DNA of 64,000 bases, taken from assembly GCF_018812025.1 (NCBI RefSeq), contig NC_063044.1, positions 75,115,741 through 75,179,740 of the forward strand, read 5' to 3'. This DNA comes from Megalobrama amblycephala (Eukaryota > Chordata > Actinopteri > Cypriniformes > Xenocyprididae). A program made the translations under genes and the position numbers. Below, one piece after another: positions 11,880-24,400 of this stretch (positions within the stretch are counted from its first letter, which is position 1; each line of letters begins with the position of its first letter). The notes under the pieces were generated by a model. It was given only the letters and a program-made list of their open reading frames with translations. It made no database searches and was not told where the DNA came from.

Positions 11880-12503
11880 TGTTTGAGCTCCAGCAGTCTA
11901 AACTTTACTTTCACTTTCTGAATGACGGTTCCAAAAATGAATCTCAAGGATCTGCTTTCTGTTCAGAAACTAACTTCACAAAAATCCTTCTTGAAGTTTT
12001 TCCTCTTTGTTCTCCACTGATCGCTGATTCTTTATTGATTTTGTCAAGAGAGAATAAAGTCCGTTTGAGAGAATGGAGAAATAAGTCAGTCTCTTCCTGG
12101 TGAGTGTTGTGAGAGGGTGGAGTTTATGATCACATGGGTGTGTTCAAACAGGTCAAACAGGAACAGGATTTCTTCAGGTTAAATGTATTGAAAATTAACT
12201 TGTATTGAAACGTTAAAATATAATGCTGTAAAATCTTGGATAAAACACAACAATGAACAATGAAAATACACAAATATTAATAATAAAAGACCCAAAACAC
12301 TTATGTGTTTTATTTATTGCTTTTTATCTGTCAGAGAATTTCTTTAAATGATGGTTATGGGAGGAATGTGTCACAAGTTACAACACACATAAGTGTGCAT
12401 AAGGGGCCAAAAAACAGAGTGCCTAAACTCAATAAACTGTCCTGTTTCAAAACATTAGATTTTTCTGACTTTTATTTCAGGCTTTACAGATTGAAGTAGG
12501 CAT

Positions 12504-12946
12504 TCAATACTCATAGTTGGAGCAGATGAAGTTGAGTGCACATGTTGGAGGAAGGCTGATCCAGCGCTGATCTCCCGCCGTCTGCATGGCTCAGACTCTC
12601 CGCTCGCGGCTGCAGTCTTTCGGACCATTGCCGTCGCCTGCCGCCCAGTTCTGATAACACACCACATCGCCGTGAAGCCACAGCCACATGTTCATGGCGC
12701 AGAAATGATGCAAACCCAGCCACACGGTCGGCGTTGAGGCACTTCTGGCTACATTCATTACAAAATCATTATTTTTTACAGAGCCCTAAAAATGACGTTC
12801 TTTCATTTTGCACATCTAAGTCTGAAGCATGGACTCACCGTCATACTCACAGATGAATGGAAATAGTGAATAACAATAACTCTGTCCACTCTGAGTGGAT
12901 CTCCAGCTCATCTTCTGCAGCACAGGGATGAACCCTTTACTAGAGT
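12504..12946 (-). pseudogene. C-type lectin domain gene tail, copy B
   Basis: Exons at 12504-12785 and about 12839-12946 match copy A. The last exon carries an in-frame TGA in the stretch between the CSRE and AMQTAGDQ motifs, where copy A has GGA, so the terminal half of the CTLD cannot be translated. The upstream exon lacks the short WEDWP segment seen in copy A. Clearly a pseudogene. Confidence 0.65.
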
Positions 12947-12949
12947 CTG

Positions 12950-14400
12950 CATGTGAAGAGAAAATCAACAGTGTCACATTTGTCTGAAAATACCTTAATT
13001 TGTTGTTCCGGGTCAAAATTATGAATCTTTTATTATGCTAAATTATCACCAAATATTGGGTTCAATATTGGGCACTATCAAACTCCAGCACTACAACATA
13101 GTAGGTGACAGATAATAAGGAGGGATGCCCACAGGTGATCTACCTCTACTGTCAGCACATGGGAACACAGATCTTACTAAATCGGCCTATTAAAGCACTC
13201 ATCCAAAGGGGAGTGTATATCCCTGCTTCAAAACCCAACAAATAGTTAGGGAGGGAGATAAAAGAAGTAGAGGGAAGCTTGTGGACTGCTCGCCAGATAC
13301 TTTTAGGAGATCAGAGCAGGGTGACTGACCTAGGCAGCGGTTTTGTTTTCAAAAAATTAACTTGCCTGACCCGTCGTCACATATGCCTTACCACAAGGTG
13401 GTAAGCAGAGCTGGCAGACTCATTTGATAAAATCTGCCTCTACTCTACCTTCCTGCAACCCCATGATCAAAAGTTGCTTCTGTGCTGCTTCAGCAAACGC
13501 AGGGCCTGAACCGTGAGGTGCAAACACTTGACTTTAATCGCACAAGAATAAAAGTCAAGCGAGAGGGGAGCTCTTTCACCACGGCTCATCACAGTGAGTG
13601 TATTCAGCCAAACACAATCCTTCCATAGGCAAGGTGGGAGCAGGAACCAGGGGAAAGGTGGCTCGTAAGAAACCCTTCAGAGCGGCTTCCTAAACTTACA
13701 TGAAAGCAGCAGTGCAAGCAGGAGGAGTCAAAATGGGAAAAACTCCCATGAGATTCCTCCCCACGCTCCACCTACAGTCCTCATGATCGATCCCTCCCTG
13801 TCACCTCAGCAGCTGGGGGACCTGAACTACGAGGTGCAGACGCTCAACCATCATCCCTCAAGAGAGAGTCAAGCATGGGTGGAGCTTCCCACAGCAAACA
13901 CATCACAATGAATGCATTCAGTTCCCTCGAGAGCCAAATGTGCTTTGAGCAAGCTTGATTCTTGTAAGAAGAATCAAGAGAATCAAGCAGGAACAGAGCT
14001 TCCTGCCTCTAAAGCATCTCCATAAGTGCCTCTTACTCCCTCGAGGGCTGAAAGCACTCCATGCAAACACTAAATTCTCAACTCTCAAGAAAGAATCAAG
14101 CAAGAACAGAGCTTCTTATCGCTAATGCATCACAATGAGTGCAATGACTGATCGATTTACATGAGACATGATTCTTTTCAGTATTTTATACTGTATTTCT
14201 TTTAACATTCCTTCTGATTTTCATTTATGTTTATTTGGTGCTGTAACTAGTAGTAAAGAGGAAGAGATGATCGGTTCATGAGCCACTACAGTGATCTGTC
14301 ACCACACATTAAAGAGACACAAAAACACATTTATTGAAAGAATTTGAAAGCTGAGACTTTGTTTCATATCAAACGTATTAAAGCACCAAACTTACTGTGA
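12950..14400. other. Non-coding spacer, copy B (empty SINE site)
   Basis: Parallel to 2,640-4,570 of copy A. The site near 13,393 lacks the SINE. The degenerate direct-repeat block occupies about 13,520-14,160. No genes. Confidence 0.45.
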
Positions 14401-14485
14401 TTATTGGATGGCACGAGCTACAAACACCATTTAGTGAAGTTTTGTTTGTGCAAACTGTATGAACTGTTTTGTTCAACTCTCACAG

Positions 14486-14925
14486 GTGAGGTCATGAACA
14501 CACCCGTCCCTGTCATCTTCACCGTCTTTCCACGTGATGATGGTTCGCTGAACCGCCGTCTGGTCGCCGCTCTGCGTATCCCATTAAGCTTCCAGATCAG
14601 TCCGCCCACCCCAACTGACACTTCCATACGGATCGAGGACCGGCCCGGGATGACTGTATATGTCCTGTACGTAAACTTAAACCAGTGTTGAGTAACTCGT
14701 CTCTAGCAGTGACTACTAACTGACTGCGTCTCTGTCTCCCTCTGCAGGCAGTTTGGTGGTTTTGCAGGCGAGAGCGAGTTTCGCGCCGAAGCGTCGCGCC
14801 TGACATGCACACTGGGAGACTCCGCCCCCTTCCAGCGCAAACAGTACCTGTGCTTCAGCTACGACCCGCTAATCAAACCCTACGGACGGCGGAACGAAGT
14901 CTGGTTCCTGCAGGACGAGCCCTGA
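14486..14925 (+). pseudogene. SOUL/heme-binding protein (HEBP-like), last two exons, copy B
   Basis: Exons 14486-14666 and 14748-14925 with the same splice sites and phase as copy A. Both are open. Differences include CFSYDPL here against CCSYDPP in copy A, which alters the otherwise conserved YDPP motif. The upstream part of the domain is again absent, so truncation preceded the duplication. Treated as a 5'-truncated fragment. Confidence 0.75.
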
Positions 14926-16305
14926 GAAACTCTCAAGTCGAGTCAGCTTTATTTCTACAGTGATTTATATGATTGTTTTACAGATTATAAAGATGGTTTC
15001 AAAGCGGCTTCACAGTAATAAAATGATGCAAACTTCATCAAATATGAGACAAATTCAAATTCTGTTGTAAAGCCACTCTACTGAAGACAACAGTGTTATT
15101 ATTCAGTTTAATGTTGATTCAGTTTCGTTCAATAAAAGTGTCAATGTTGTATAATTCGTCAGTTATTATATAAATATAAATGTGTTTTTCTATAAATACA
15201 AGGGTTTTCTCAACTCAAAACTACCAGGCAACAGAACTTAAATAAACAAATGCTCATGGATAGACACTTTCAAATCTAACTTGATGCACTAAAACAACAA
15301 CAACTAAAACTGAAATAAAAATGAATAGAAACTATGTAGACATTAAACAAAATTACCATATCTATAAAATATGGTAAACTATGATACTTACATGATCAGC
15401 GACACTGTGGACAGACTTTAGCTCACTAATGCTAATGCTAACCAAAATCCACAAATGAGTTAAACGACCAGTCCAGACAGCTGTTTGTCTAAACAGGAAC
15501 ACAAGAACACTGAGAGAATATACAGGTTTTATACATCCATCTACATCACTCATCCACACTCTCACTTCAATGAATAACAGATTATTCAAGCGAAACAACA
15601 TGAAGTTGACCTTTTAGTCACTGGTTTAATTTAATGACAATAAAACAACTTTGAGACAAAAACATCTGACTGTAGGCCTTCATGAATCATGACATATCAG
15701 AAATCACTGGTTTATTATTACACATAATCTGTACATATCAAACGATCTGTAACAAAGCAATAGTGACACAGTAAAAACTTTTTTACTCACATAAGTGTGT
15801 TGCACCATTCCTGTCGGATCCAATATATCCAATGAGGCACAGCATTGTTTTTTAATATTAGGCTTTCTGCAAATCCAATGCAGCTACTGTGTTTTCCCAC
15901 AACCTGGCACTACACAACATTTTGCACTCTTCAAAGGCATGTTTATCTCTTAGTTGCTCAATCCAGTGTTAGTGTCACGTCTGTTATTTACCTGCTACTT
16001 GTGAATCTGAGCGGGGCTACAGTGGTAATGATTTAGAAGTAGGTGTTGATCTTCTTCTGCAGAGGCGGTCTTAATAAATAGACACATTCCACAACCAGTC
16101 ATAATCTGGGCTTGGTTAACATAAAAGCTGTTTTTAATTTTGACTAATAAGGAAGCTTTCAATTCTGAAACTTACAGGATATTCTTGTAGTATGATGACC
16201 TGTTATATGTCAAAAGCTCAAGGGAAATTTGATTCCTCAATTCATAACCCATTTAACTGCAGAAATGACAGTAATAATGGCACATCACTCCACAGTAAGC
16301 AGCAC

Positions 16306-16479
16306 TTAAACTGCACTATTGCGGCTCTAACCAAACCAAACAAGCTGAAATTCACCATGTTCAGCAGAAGCAAGGGGCATTATGAGGGCTGTGGGATTCC
16401 CTGGAGTTACTGGAGTATCGATGACACTCACGTCCACATCATTGATCCAACAGTAAATGAGCAGATAGACATACTGTGA
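16306..16479 (+). pseudogene. Harbinger (HARBI1-like) transposase relic, copy B
   Basis: Reads GIPWSYWSIDDTHVHIIDP and VNEQ, matching copy A. The block homology to copy A ends near 16,650, where the sequences diverge after GGTATTTCTAT. Confidence 0.5.
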
Positions 16480-16779
16480 TAGGAAACCATTCACAGCATT
16501 AATGTTCAGCTGTGTTTAAATCCTGTGTTTACAGTGATTGATTTCTGACACTGAAGTCAAAGCTCAAGACTTTATTCTGAAGAGCATTTCTGAGAAGTTT
16601 TATATATACGGCCGTGATATGTAATCAGCTGAATCAGGTATTTCTATACTAAGCATTTATATTTTTGGATTTTTTCAACAAACAAATGATCATTTAACCT
16701 CTATAACTGAAATAAATATTCATTTACAACAAAAAACTGAAATTTGCATGTGTAAAATTAACTGGTTCAGTGACTATAT

Positions 16780-17040
16780 AATATAGGGGTGTAACGGTAC
16801 ACAAAACTCATGGTTCAGTACGTACATTGGTTTTGAAGTCACGGTTCAGTATGGGTTTGGTACATCAGGGTGAGAAAACAAAACCATTTTTACTCTTTTT
16901 TTTTTAAAACAATGTTTTACTGAACAAACTGTGTCTCTGTCTTTAAAAGTATTCAATTATAACCAATTTTCTTAAGGATAAAAAAAATGTATCTGTGCTA
17001 AATCTAAATCTAAAAAATCTAATACTTCCTATAACACCAG
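16780..17040. mobile_element. Fragment of interspersed repeat with GGTGTAACGGTACAC end
   Basis: GGGGTGTAACGGTACACAAA followed by CACGGTTCAGTATGG-type phrases resembles the ends of hAT-like elements common in fish; the class is from memory. No coding sequence. Confidence 0.35.
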
Positions 17041-17163
17041 ATGTACTCGTTACATCAGAAGAAGAATCGCATCTACGCTAATATTAGTCTTTCTGTTTAT
17101 CCCGAGGTTTACCATAGTCAGCCAGATCCGGGCCGTATCCAGGTATTGAGGACCTGCGCCTTG

Positions 17164-17455
17164 ACACGACCACAACGCAGCCCTGAAGTATCAGCAGAGA
17201 TCGAGTCAACTGGATCATCCATTGTGAAGACATCATCAACACGACAGCCAGTAGCACAGTTCCTCAACAGACCGTCCATACCGGCGTGATGAATACGATC
17301 CTCAACTGGACACGACCACAACGCAGCCCTGAAGTATCAGCAGAGATCGAGTCGACTAGATCATCCATTGTGAAGACATCATCAACACGACAGCCAGTGC
17401 CACAGTTGCTCAACAGACCGTCCATACTGGCGTGATGAATACGATCCTCAACTGG
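17164..17455. repeat. Two-copy 146 bp tandem duplication
   Basis: 17164-17309 and 17310-17455 are near-identical direct copies starting at ACACGACCACAACGCAG. They lie inside an interspersed repeat that continues to about 17,870. Confidence 0.85.
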
Positions 17456-17875
17456 ATTGAACTGAAATAAATACTTTGAATGTTGCGATCCTATCAGACT
17501 TATGATAGCAACCTGATTCGTAACAAAGCACTGTTCACCAGAGGAGAACTGGCCCCCCCGACTAAGCCTGGTTTCTCCCAAGGTTTTTTTTTTTCTCTCC
17601 ATTTAACACCTATTTGCCACCTGATGTCACCTGTTGGAGTTTGGGTTCCTTGCCTCTGTCGCCTTTGGCTTGCTTAGTTGGGGACTTTTGACATTTGACT
17701 TGACATTTGATATTCAACAGTGCTTCTGATCTGCCTGCATTGACAACATTTTCTTTAAGAGCTGCTGTGCAGCCAAAATTATGTACCTGTTATCAATGTA
17801 AAGCTGCTTTGACACAATCTGCATTGTAAAAAGCACTATATAAATAAAGGTGACTTGACTTGAATTGACTTAAAC
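17456..17875 (+). mobile_element. Conserved fish interspersed repeat (LINE-tail-like)
   Basis: Contains GGTTTCTCCCAAGG, GGAGTTTGGGTTCCTTG and ends in AAATAAAGGTGACTTGACTT with repeated TTGACTT. This 3' tail is very common in fish genomes and ends like a retroposed sequence. I cannot name the family with certainty. Confidence 0.5.
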
Positions 17876-18029
17876 TATTAGGGAGCCCTTACTTGCACTT
17901 TACTATAATAAAGGTTACAAATAACAACAGAGGCCAAATTATAAAATTCAGTTCCTATTTATTTTTAGATTTAATCATCAACACCCAAATAATAATAAAA
18001 AATGTATGTATTGTAAACATGGCAATTTT

Positions 18030-18370
18030 AGGCAAGGCAATTTTATTTGTATAGCATATTTCATACACAATGGTAATTCAAAGTGCTTTACATAAATGTA
18101 ACGAGTAGTCACACGACGTGGGATCCATGTGCAGGCTTTATTAGACAGTGTTCGTAGTAAGACAGGCAATGGTCAAACAACAGCAGACAGGTATAGCAGA
18201 GGGCAGACAGAATCATAGTCGCAACACAGGCAGTGGGTCAGTCCACCAATGACTGGAACTGTGACTGAATAAAAAAGAACCAAATACAAATCTTCCTGTA
18301 CTAACTCTGTCAGAGCTCCATCCAGGGATAACAAATGCTTACTTCCTAATTCTCCCAGCTCTTTCAACCA
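18030..18370. mobile_element. Two short interspersed repeat fragments
   Basis: GGCAAGGCAATTTTATTTGT and CAAAGTGCTTTACATAAA mark one common fish repeat. From about 18,105 a different one begins (GCAGGCTTTATTAGACAG). No coding sequence. Confidence 0.4.
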
Positions 18371-18563
18371 GACAGCAAGATTTAAAATGCATTAAAAGTC
18401 AGAAATTAAAAGATGATACATAAAGATTGATATAAAATGCATTAAAAATGAAACAAAAACAAGAAAAAGATTTGAATGTGGCTACTGTTGGAGCACATCT
18501 GATCTCTTCTGGAAGCTGCAGCTGTCTTATGGTGTTTTTGGGAAGGTCAGTGAGGAGCCCATT

Positions 18564-19757
18564 TCAATAATCCACCCTGCTGGTGATGAAAGCATGAACA
18601 AGTTTCTCTAAGTCTTGACTGGAGACAAAGCATCTAATTCTTGCAATATTTTTGAGATGATAATATGCTGATTTAGTTACTCTCTTTACATGGCTACTGA
18701 AACTCAGGTCTGACTCCAAAATCACACCAAGATTCCTGACTTGATTTTTAGCTGTTTGACCCCTAGAGTGAAGGTACATGTTCACTTTGAGAACTTCATC
18801 TTTGTTTCCAAATGCAGTGACTTCAGTTTTGTCTTTGTTTAACTGAAGGAAGTTTAGGCACATCCAATTTTTAATTTCATCAATGCACTGGCACAAGGGG
18901 TCAATGGGGCTGTAGTCGTTAGGTGATAGGACTAGGTAAATCTGGGTGACATCTGCAAAGCTGTGATATGCAATTTGGTACTTTCTCATTATTTGGCTCA
19001 GTGGCAGCATGTATAGGTTGAACAGTAGGGGTGCAAGTATTGAACCTTGAGGGACTCCACATGTCATGGATATCCACTCAGACTTATGTTCACTGATACT
19101 CACATAATAACTTCTCCCTTCTAAGTATGACCTGAACCATTTAAGGACCATCCCAGAAAGCCCAACCCAGTTTTCCAGCCTGTCAAGAAGAATGTTTAGG
19201 CGAATATCATTTATTATCTTTATGAGTGCTGTCTCTGTGCTGTGATGCGGTCGGAAACCAGATTGAAAGTTGTCAAAGTATCCATTCAAGCTTAAGAACT
19301 TGTTCAGCTGATTGAAAACAACTTTTTCAATGATCTTGCCTATGAAAGGAAGATTTGAGATTGGTCTGTAGTTGCTCAATATGGTGTTATCCAGATTGCT
19401 CTTTTTCAGGAGGGGCTTAACAACTGCAGTTTTCAGGGATTTTGGAAAAGTCCCAGAGAGAAGTGAGGCATTTACCACTTCAAGGAGATCTGCTTCTAAA
19501 CAGTTAAACACACTTTTGAAAAAAGATGTGGGAAGTGTGTCAAGGGCGCAGGTTGATGTTTTAAGGTGCTGTACTGTTTCTTCCAAAATTTTACCATCAA
19601 TTTCTTCGAAAACAGACATAATAGCTACTTTCTGAGGTTGTGATCTGATCTGTTTTACCCCAGTGCAGCTCAAGGATGTGCTGATCGCCTTTCTGATATT
19701 ATTAATTTTCTCAGAGAAGAAGGAAGCAAACTCACAGCATTTGCTGTCTGAGAGCAT
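18564..19757 (-). pseudogene. L2 reverse transcriptase, inactivated
   Basis: A 397-codon open frame with L2 RT blocks: NYRPISNLPFIGKIIEKVV, FQSGFRPHHSTETAL, CGVPQGSILAPLLFNLY, and FADVTQIY in place of the YADD box. Two catalytic losses are visible. The segment between the NDI and ILLDRLENWVG blocks, which normally carries the LLDLSAAFD Asp, is deleted, and the second Asp of the FADD box is Val. A stop follows SRVDY, where related elements continue. It cannot be an active polymerase. Confidence 0.85.
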
Positions 19758-19879
19758 TTCACTGGGAATCTGACTTGGGGGGGGGGGTTTGTTAGTCTCT
19801 CTACAGTAGCAAAAAGAGTGCGGGTGTTGTTTAAGTTTCTGTTTATAATATTTGAGAAGAAGGTCTGTCTAGCTTTGGG

Positions 19880-21182
19880 TTAACGTGTCGAAAGAGGCTG
19901 TTGCTCTGGTGTTACAGGAGGCTGTAATATGTTGTCCTGGCTTCCCTGGCTGTTTTCCCAAAAGTCGTCCTTGGGTGCTGAATCTTGGAGCAGTTCTAGC
20001 ACGTCACTGTCTCTCAGTGAGCTCTGTGGGCAGGGCTCAGTCAAGATTGTGCCCGTGAGCAGTGGTTGTTGTGGCTGCGTGGTGTTATCATTGACCTTGT
20101 GGGATGTGTCAACCGCATGTCCATTCAGGTGCTGAAATGAAGTCCTGTGGTCAGTTGTACTCTGTCCAGGTGTGTTTGTGCCATTCAGGTTGAGCGGATT
20201 TGCACACACTGCTGAAGGATGATGGAGGCAGAAGTAGATATTGTCCTTTAGCACTCTTGAGCCCAGTTTGTTTGGGTGCAGGCCATCATGAGTGAACATT
20301 TGTCTCTGACTCCAGAAAAGATTGAAGTTGTCGATGAAATTCAGTCCTTTTAAGTTGCAACCGTGTAAATCTATTTGTTCCTCTTGCTGGGAGTGGTCCA
20401 CTGATGAACAACTGAACTTTTAGTCTTCTAAGCATTTCAAAAAGTTCATTGAAATCCCTTTTAAGGAGTTCTGACTGCTCCTTCCGAATATCATTGTTCC
20501 CCACATGAATGATTAGTCGATTTGCAGTCTTATATTTCATCAGAATGCTCTTAAGTTCCCTGTTTACATCAGAAACTGTTGCTTGTGGAAGGCAGCATGT
20601 AGTTGTATCCCTGTTGCTAATGTTTCTGATAATAGAGTCACCCACTATCAGAGTCCTGGGCGCGGCTGCTCTAAGAGCTGAGTGCCGCTGTCTGCTCAAC
20701 TTTGAGCGGCAGTTAGCATCAGTGTTAGCTGCTGGCTGATTTGATCTGTGTCCGATCATGTTTGGGGATTCCTCACCCACATTCATCACGTCTGGAGATT
20801 CCTCACCCACATTCATTAACACTTCAAATCTGTTCTCCAGATGTATTGGCGGTGGTAGGGAGCTAGTGTTTGGGGTAGAGGATGCTACTGCAATATGTGA
20901 TACTCGTGATAATCTGATGTCTCGAGTGCCTTTGGGTCTCGCTCCCTGTTTGTGCCATCGATTAGTATGTTGATCAGTTTCGGCACTCAGCATGGCCTGT
21001 TTAGGGGCATTAGATTCATGGGACTCACCGACTGTGTGCTGAGGACGGCCATGACGAAGCTCTGTTGTGTGTTCTGTCTGGTTTGGTAGTCCCGCAAGTA
21101 ACTTTGTTTCAAGAACTGCAATCCTTTGTAGAAGTCTGTGGCAGTTTGTGCAGCAGGTAGATTCTTCAACCAGAGGAGGCAT
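19880..21182 (-). pseudogene. L2 ORF1 with SGNH esterase-like domain, frameshifted
   Basis: Two overlapping frames (20286-21182, then 19880-20401) together carry SGNH-hydrolase-type motifs: LIVGDSIIRNI (block I Ser), HVGNND (block III Asn) and DGLHPN (Asp-His pair). A frameshift near 20,370 separates the first two from the third. An N-terminal CxxC (CTNC) lies near residue 10. Esterase ORF1 proteins are known from CR1/L2 LINEs. A short GEESP-containing repeat is duplicated at about 20,765-20,815. Confidence 0.75.
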
Positions 21183-21460
21183 ATTATTTCTAATCCTTTT
21201 GTGTTTCCCCTTCTCCGGAATGTAAGCTGATGGCTGTCAGTGGGAGACTGGAAGCAGGAAGCAGGAAGCTTCATCTACACAGTGGCTGTCATAACTTGCT
21301 TTCATGACGGATTTGAACACCTGTGTATGCGTGCGAGTCAAGTGAAGGCTGTGCGTTCGACTGTGAAGAAAAAAGAACTTTGGGGCTTTACTCATGTGAT
21401 CTGGATTGAATATTGTAAACACAAGGAAAGCAGGAAGATCCAGACCTACAGGAGTAACGT

Positions 21461-24400
21461 TTACTGACTATTGACCGCTAAGATCCTGAAAGAGTGAGAA
21501 CAATGGAAGAATGGAAAGAGTGTGTCAGTGAAGGTGGTTGTGAATGTGTGTAGATGTGTGTTAGTTACAGGATCAGAGAATGACACCGTTCCTCCGTCAT
21601 AGTCCAGAGACACTCTCACATGATCAAGATTCTGTTTAACATGAAAACCAGAACCTGAAGACAGTCCTGTAGAATTATACCCCACACTCCAGACATCAGT
21701 CTTGAAGAAATCATCTCCCTTCCTCTTGTTTGATGCTGTAGTTACTCCAAGCTCCCACCATGAACTCTCTTTAACCTCTATATCCCAGCAGTGTGTTCCT
21801 GAGTTAAACCCTTCTGAACCCAGAACACATGGATAATGGTCGAATCTCTCTGGATTATCAGGAACAGGTTGATCGTTCCCGCTCTTTCTCACACTGGTCA
21901 GATCATCAGACAGGATGAGACACGGATTCGCAGTGTTTGGATCCAGAATAACAGGAGCTGATGAGACACAATCAACAGAAGCTTTTATTGTGATGTTCTT
22001 ATAATGATCAAGGGTGAACCAACACAGATTATTATGAATTATGACACTAGTCTGAGTATTGCTTCAAAATAGTTTATTCTCACTGTCTGTTGTGTTTGAC
22101 TTATGTTGATTTGAGAAAATATTATGATTAAATCCTTGTATCATTCATTCAGTCGTTTTCTGATTTAATATTGAAAGTAGAAAAATGGCTCCTTTTTGTT
22201 TTTTTTTTTCAGTTTGTTTAAAAAAACGGGGGAAAAAAAATCAGATTCATTTTTCGTTTTTCATTCATAGGTAGAAAAATGAATGAACAGCTTTAATATT
22301 TGTTATCTACAAGTGGGTGGGAATTAAATGGCTCTCTCTGCTGATTGGTTAGCAAAAGATCAAACCGTGTCATCATCAGGGATGCGTTCAGCACCGACAA
22401 AACGCTGCAAAGTGTTTTTAAAATGGAAACGGTGGTGCGTTGTGTTAGTAACACAACTCTACACCAAAGTAACACAACTCTACACCTCAAAGATCAAGGA
22501 GAGTCAACTCTTTCCTCCACCAAACCTTTTATGAAGCCATAAAGTTGAACCTTGGGACTAAAATGGCCGATCGAAGACGGCTCCTCCATGTCTGCTTAAT
22601 TACAAATGCATTTGATTGTAGTAACAGAGCAAAAGATCAAAGAGACCCTCATTTGTTTTGTTGACTTTAAGAAACCAGATGGCTCAGCAAACACCAGGAC
22701 GCAAGGTGTAAATTCCCACTGTTATCAGGAAACTCGGACCTGCAGAAACATCTCAAGGTGAAAATCACAGCAGAAACACCCCTACTTCAGAAATATATCT
22801 CTACTGCCAAAGATATGAACTTATCACCAGAAGTAGCCTTAAACATATCACGTGTAATACAAATGTTTTGTTTAGTTTATACATCCTGAGGAATTCTTTC
22901 TGTGTTTAATATTGATTACATGTATGTACTGTTTGGTATGGTTGAGACGGACGAGTGTTTGCAGTATTTTGATGCAAAAATGATTTGTGTAAAATGTACG
23001 CCATTTGAACTAGGAAAATTAATTTCTTCAAAGTGCTGACCAAAATCCATTAAGTTTGGACACAAAGGACCATAAGGACATTATGCTAATTACATACAAG
23101 AACAGGAGAACTGGGCATAAGACCTGCCCAAAACCACACCGGACTGGTGGAAACACTGGTCTCACTTTATATTAAGTGGCCTTAACTACTATGTACTTAC
23201 ATTTAAATTAATCATTTGATACAATGCACTTATTGTGTACATACATGTTTTTACATTGTACTTATATTTTAAAAACACCTGCATGTAATTAAATCTGTAA
23301 TTAATTTCTGTAATTACATTTATAATTACACTGTTGACTCATCCCTTACACCTTACCCCTACCCTTAAACCTACCCATACCAACAAAGCTTTCCCTAACC
23401 TTACCCATATCCCACCTCAATAGCAGCAAAAGTGTTTTGCAATTCAAAATGAACCCAATTAGTACATTGTACTTATTTTTTGATGTAAGTACATAGTAGT
23501 TAAGGCCACTTAATATAAAGTGGACCGAAACACTTGAAAGGGTGGAGCCAACAAATCGTTCAGAACTCAATGCCACGCATTGTTCTTGGCTTGCGCTTTT
23601 AGCCTTGGTTTTGCTAACTGGTGCGGACTGAACATCGGGCCGACTTCAAGAACTCACTCAACCTCCCTGCAAGAACCTTCATTAAACTTCTCAGAAGAAG
23701 ACTCACTCGAAGTCTTTTATTTGCAGCAACTTCTCGAGATGCCGAGAGAAATTTACGCAGCAACACGTAACCCTGCAACCAATCAATGAAGCCAATCCAT
23801 TCACCAACGAACGCTGTCCCTCAGAACTCTTGACAAACCTTTAGCCGAGCAGCACGGCAAAGATCCCTTCAACTACATCACAAAGGAAACACACGCTTAC
23901 AGGAGCATCCAAACGCAAGTAATGCAATCTCCTAATTTTAATGAGCTGGTGCAATTTTTATTAAGCAAATGAACTACGGTTTAATTGCTAGAATATTAAT
24001 TCTCTCAGGTTACGGTCAAAGAATATTATTTAAAGCTAGACAACTGACTATATGCACAAGTAAGACAGCATACAAAATAAATAAAGACATTCCTCAGTGT
24101 TCCTCCTCGGCTAAATTCAATTCGACCATCAGTTTTCACACTTTTATGTGAAAAAAGCTTAAATTAAATAATTATTGTGCACTTTAGTTAGATTAATTGA
24201 ATAAAATGTGTGTTTTCACAAGTGTGCTGAAATCATTGATCTTGTGCTGCACTGACTGACAGCTGCTGTGATTATAAAGAGAGAGCGGTGCTCGCTTTCT
24301 GTGTCATTCATTCACAAGAAAAGTTATTGTTTTTCATGAGATTCTGTGAGTATTTCAACAATTGACAAAACATTTCAACATTGACAAAATGTATTTTTAA

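Larger units (their letters stand above)
18480..21240 (-). mobile_element. Internally deleted L2-clade LINE
   Basis: Minus-strand non-LTR retrotransposon: an ORF1 esterase-like region (about 19,880-21,182) followed by a reverse transcriptase region (18,564-19,880). The endonuclease domain expected between them is missing: the sequence passes within about 100 bp from the ORF1 end to the KARQTFFSNII stretch that precedes the RT. The 3' end stops soon after the RT thumb region. It lies just beyond the 3' end of the SPRY exon of TRIM copy C. Confidence 0.8.
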
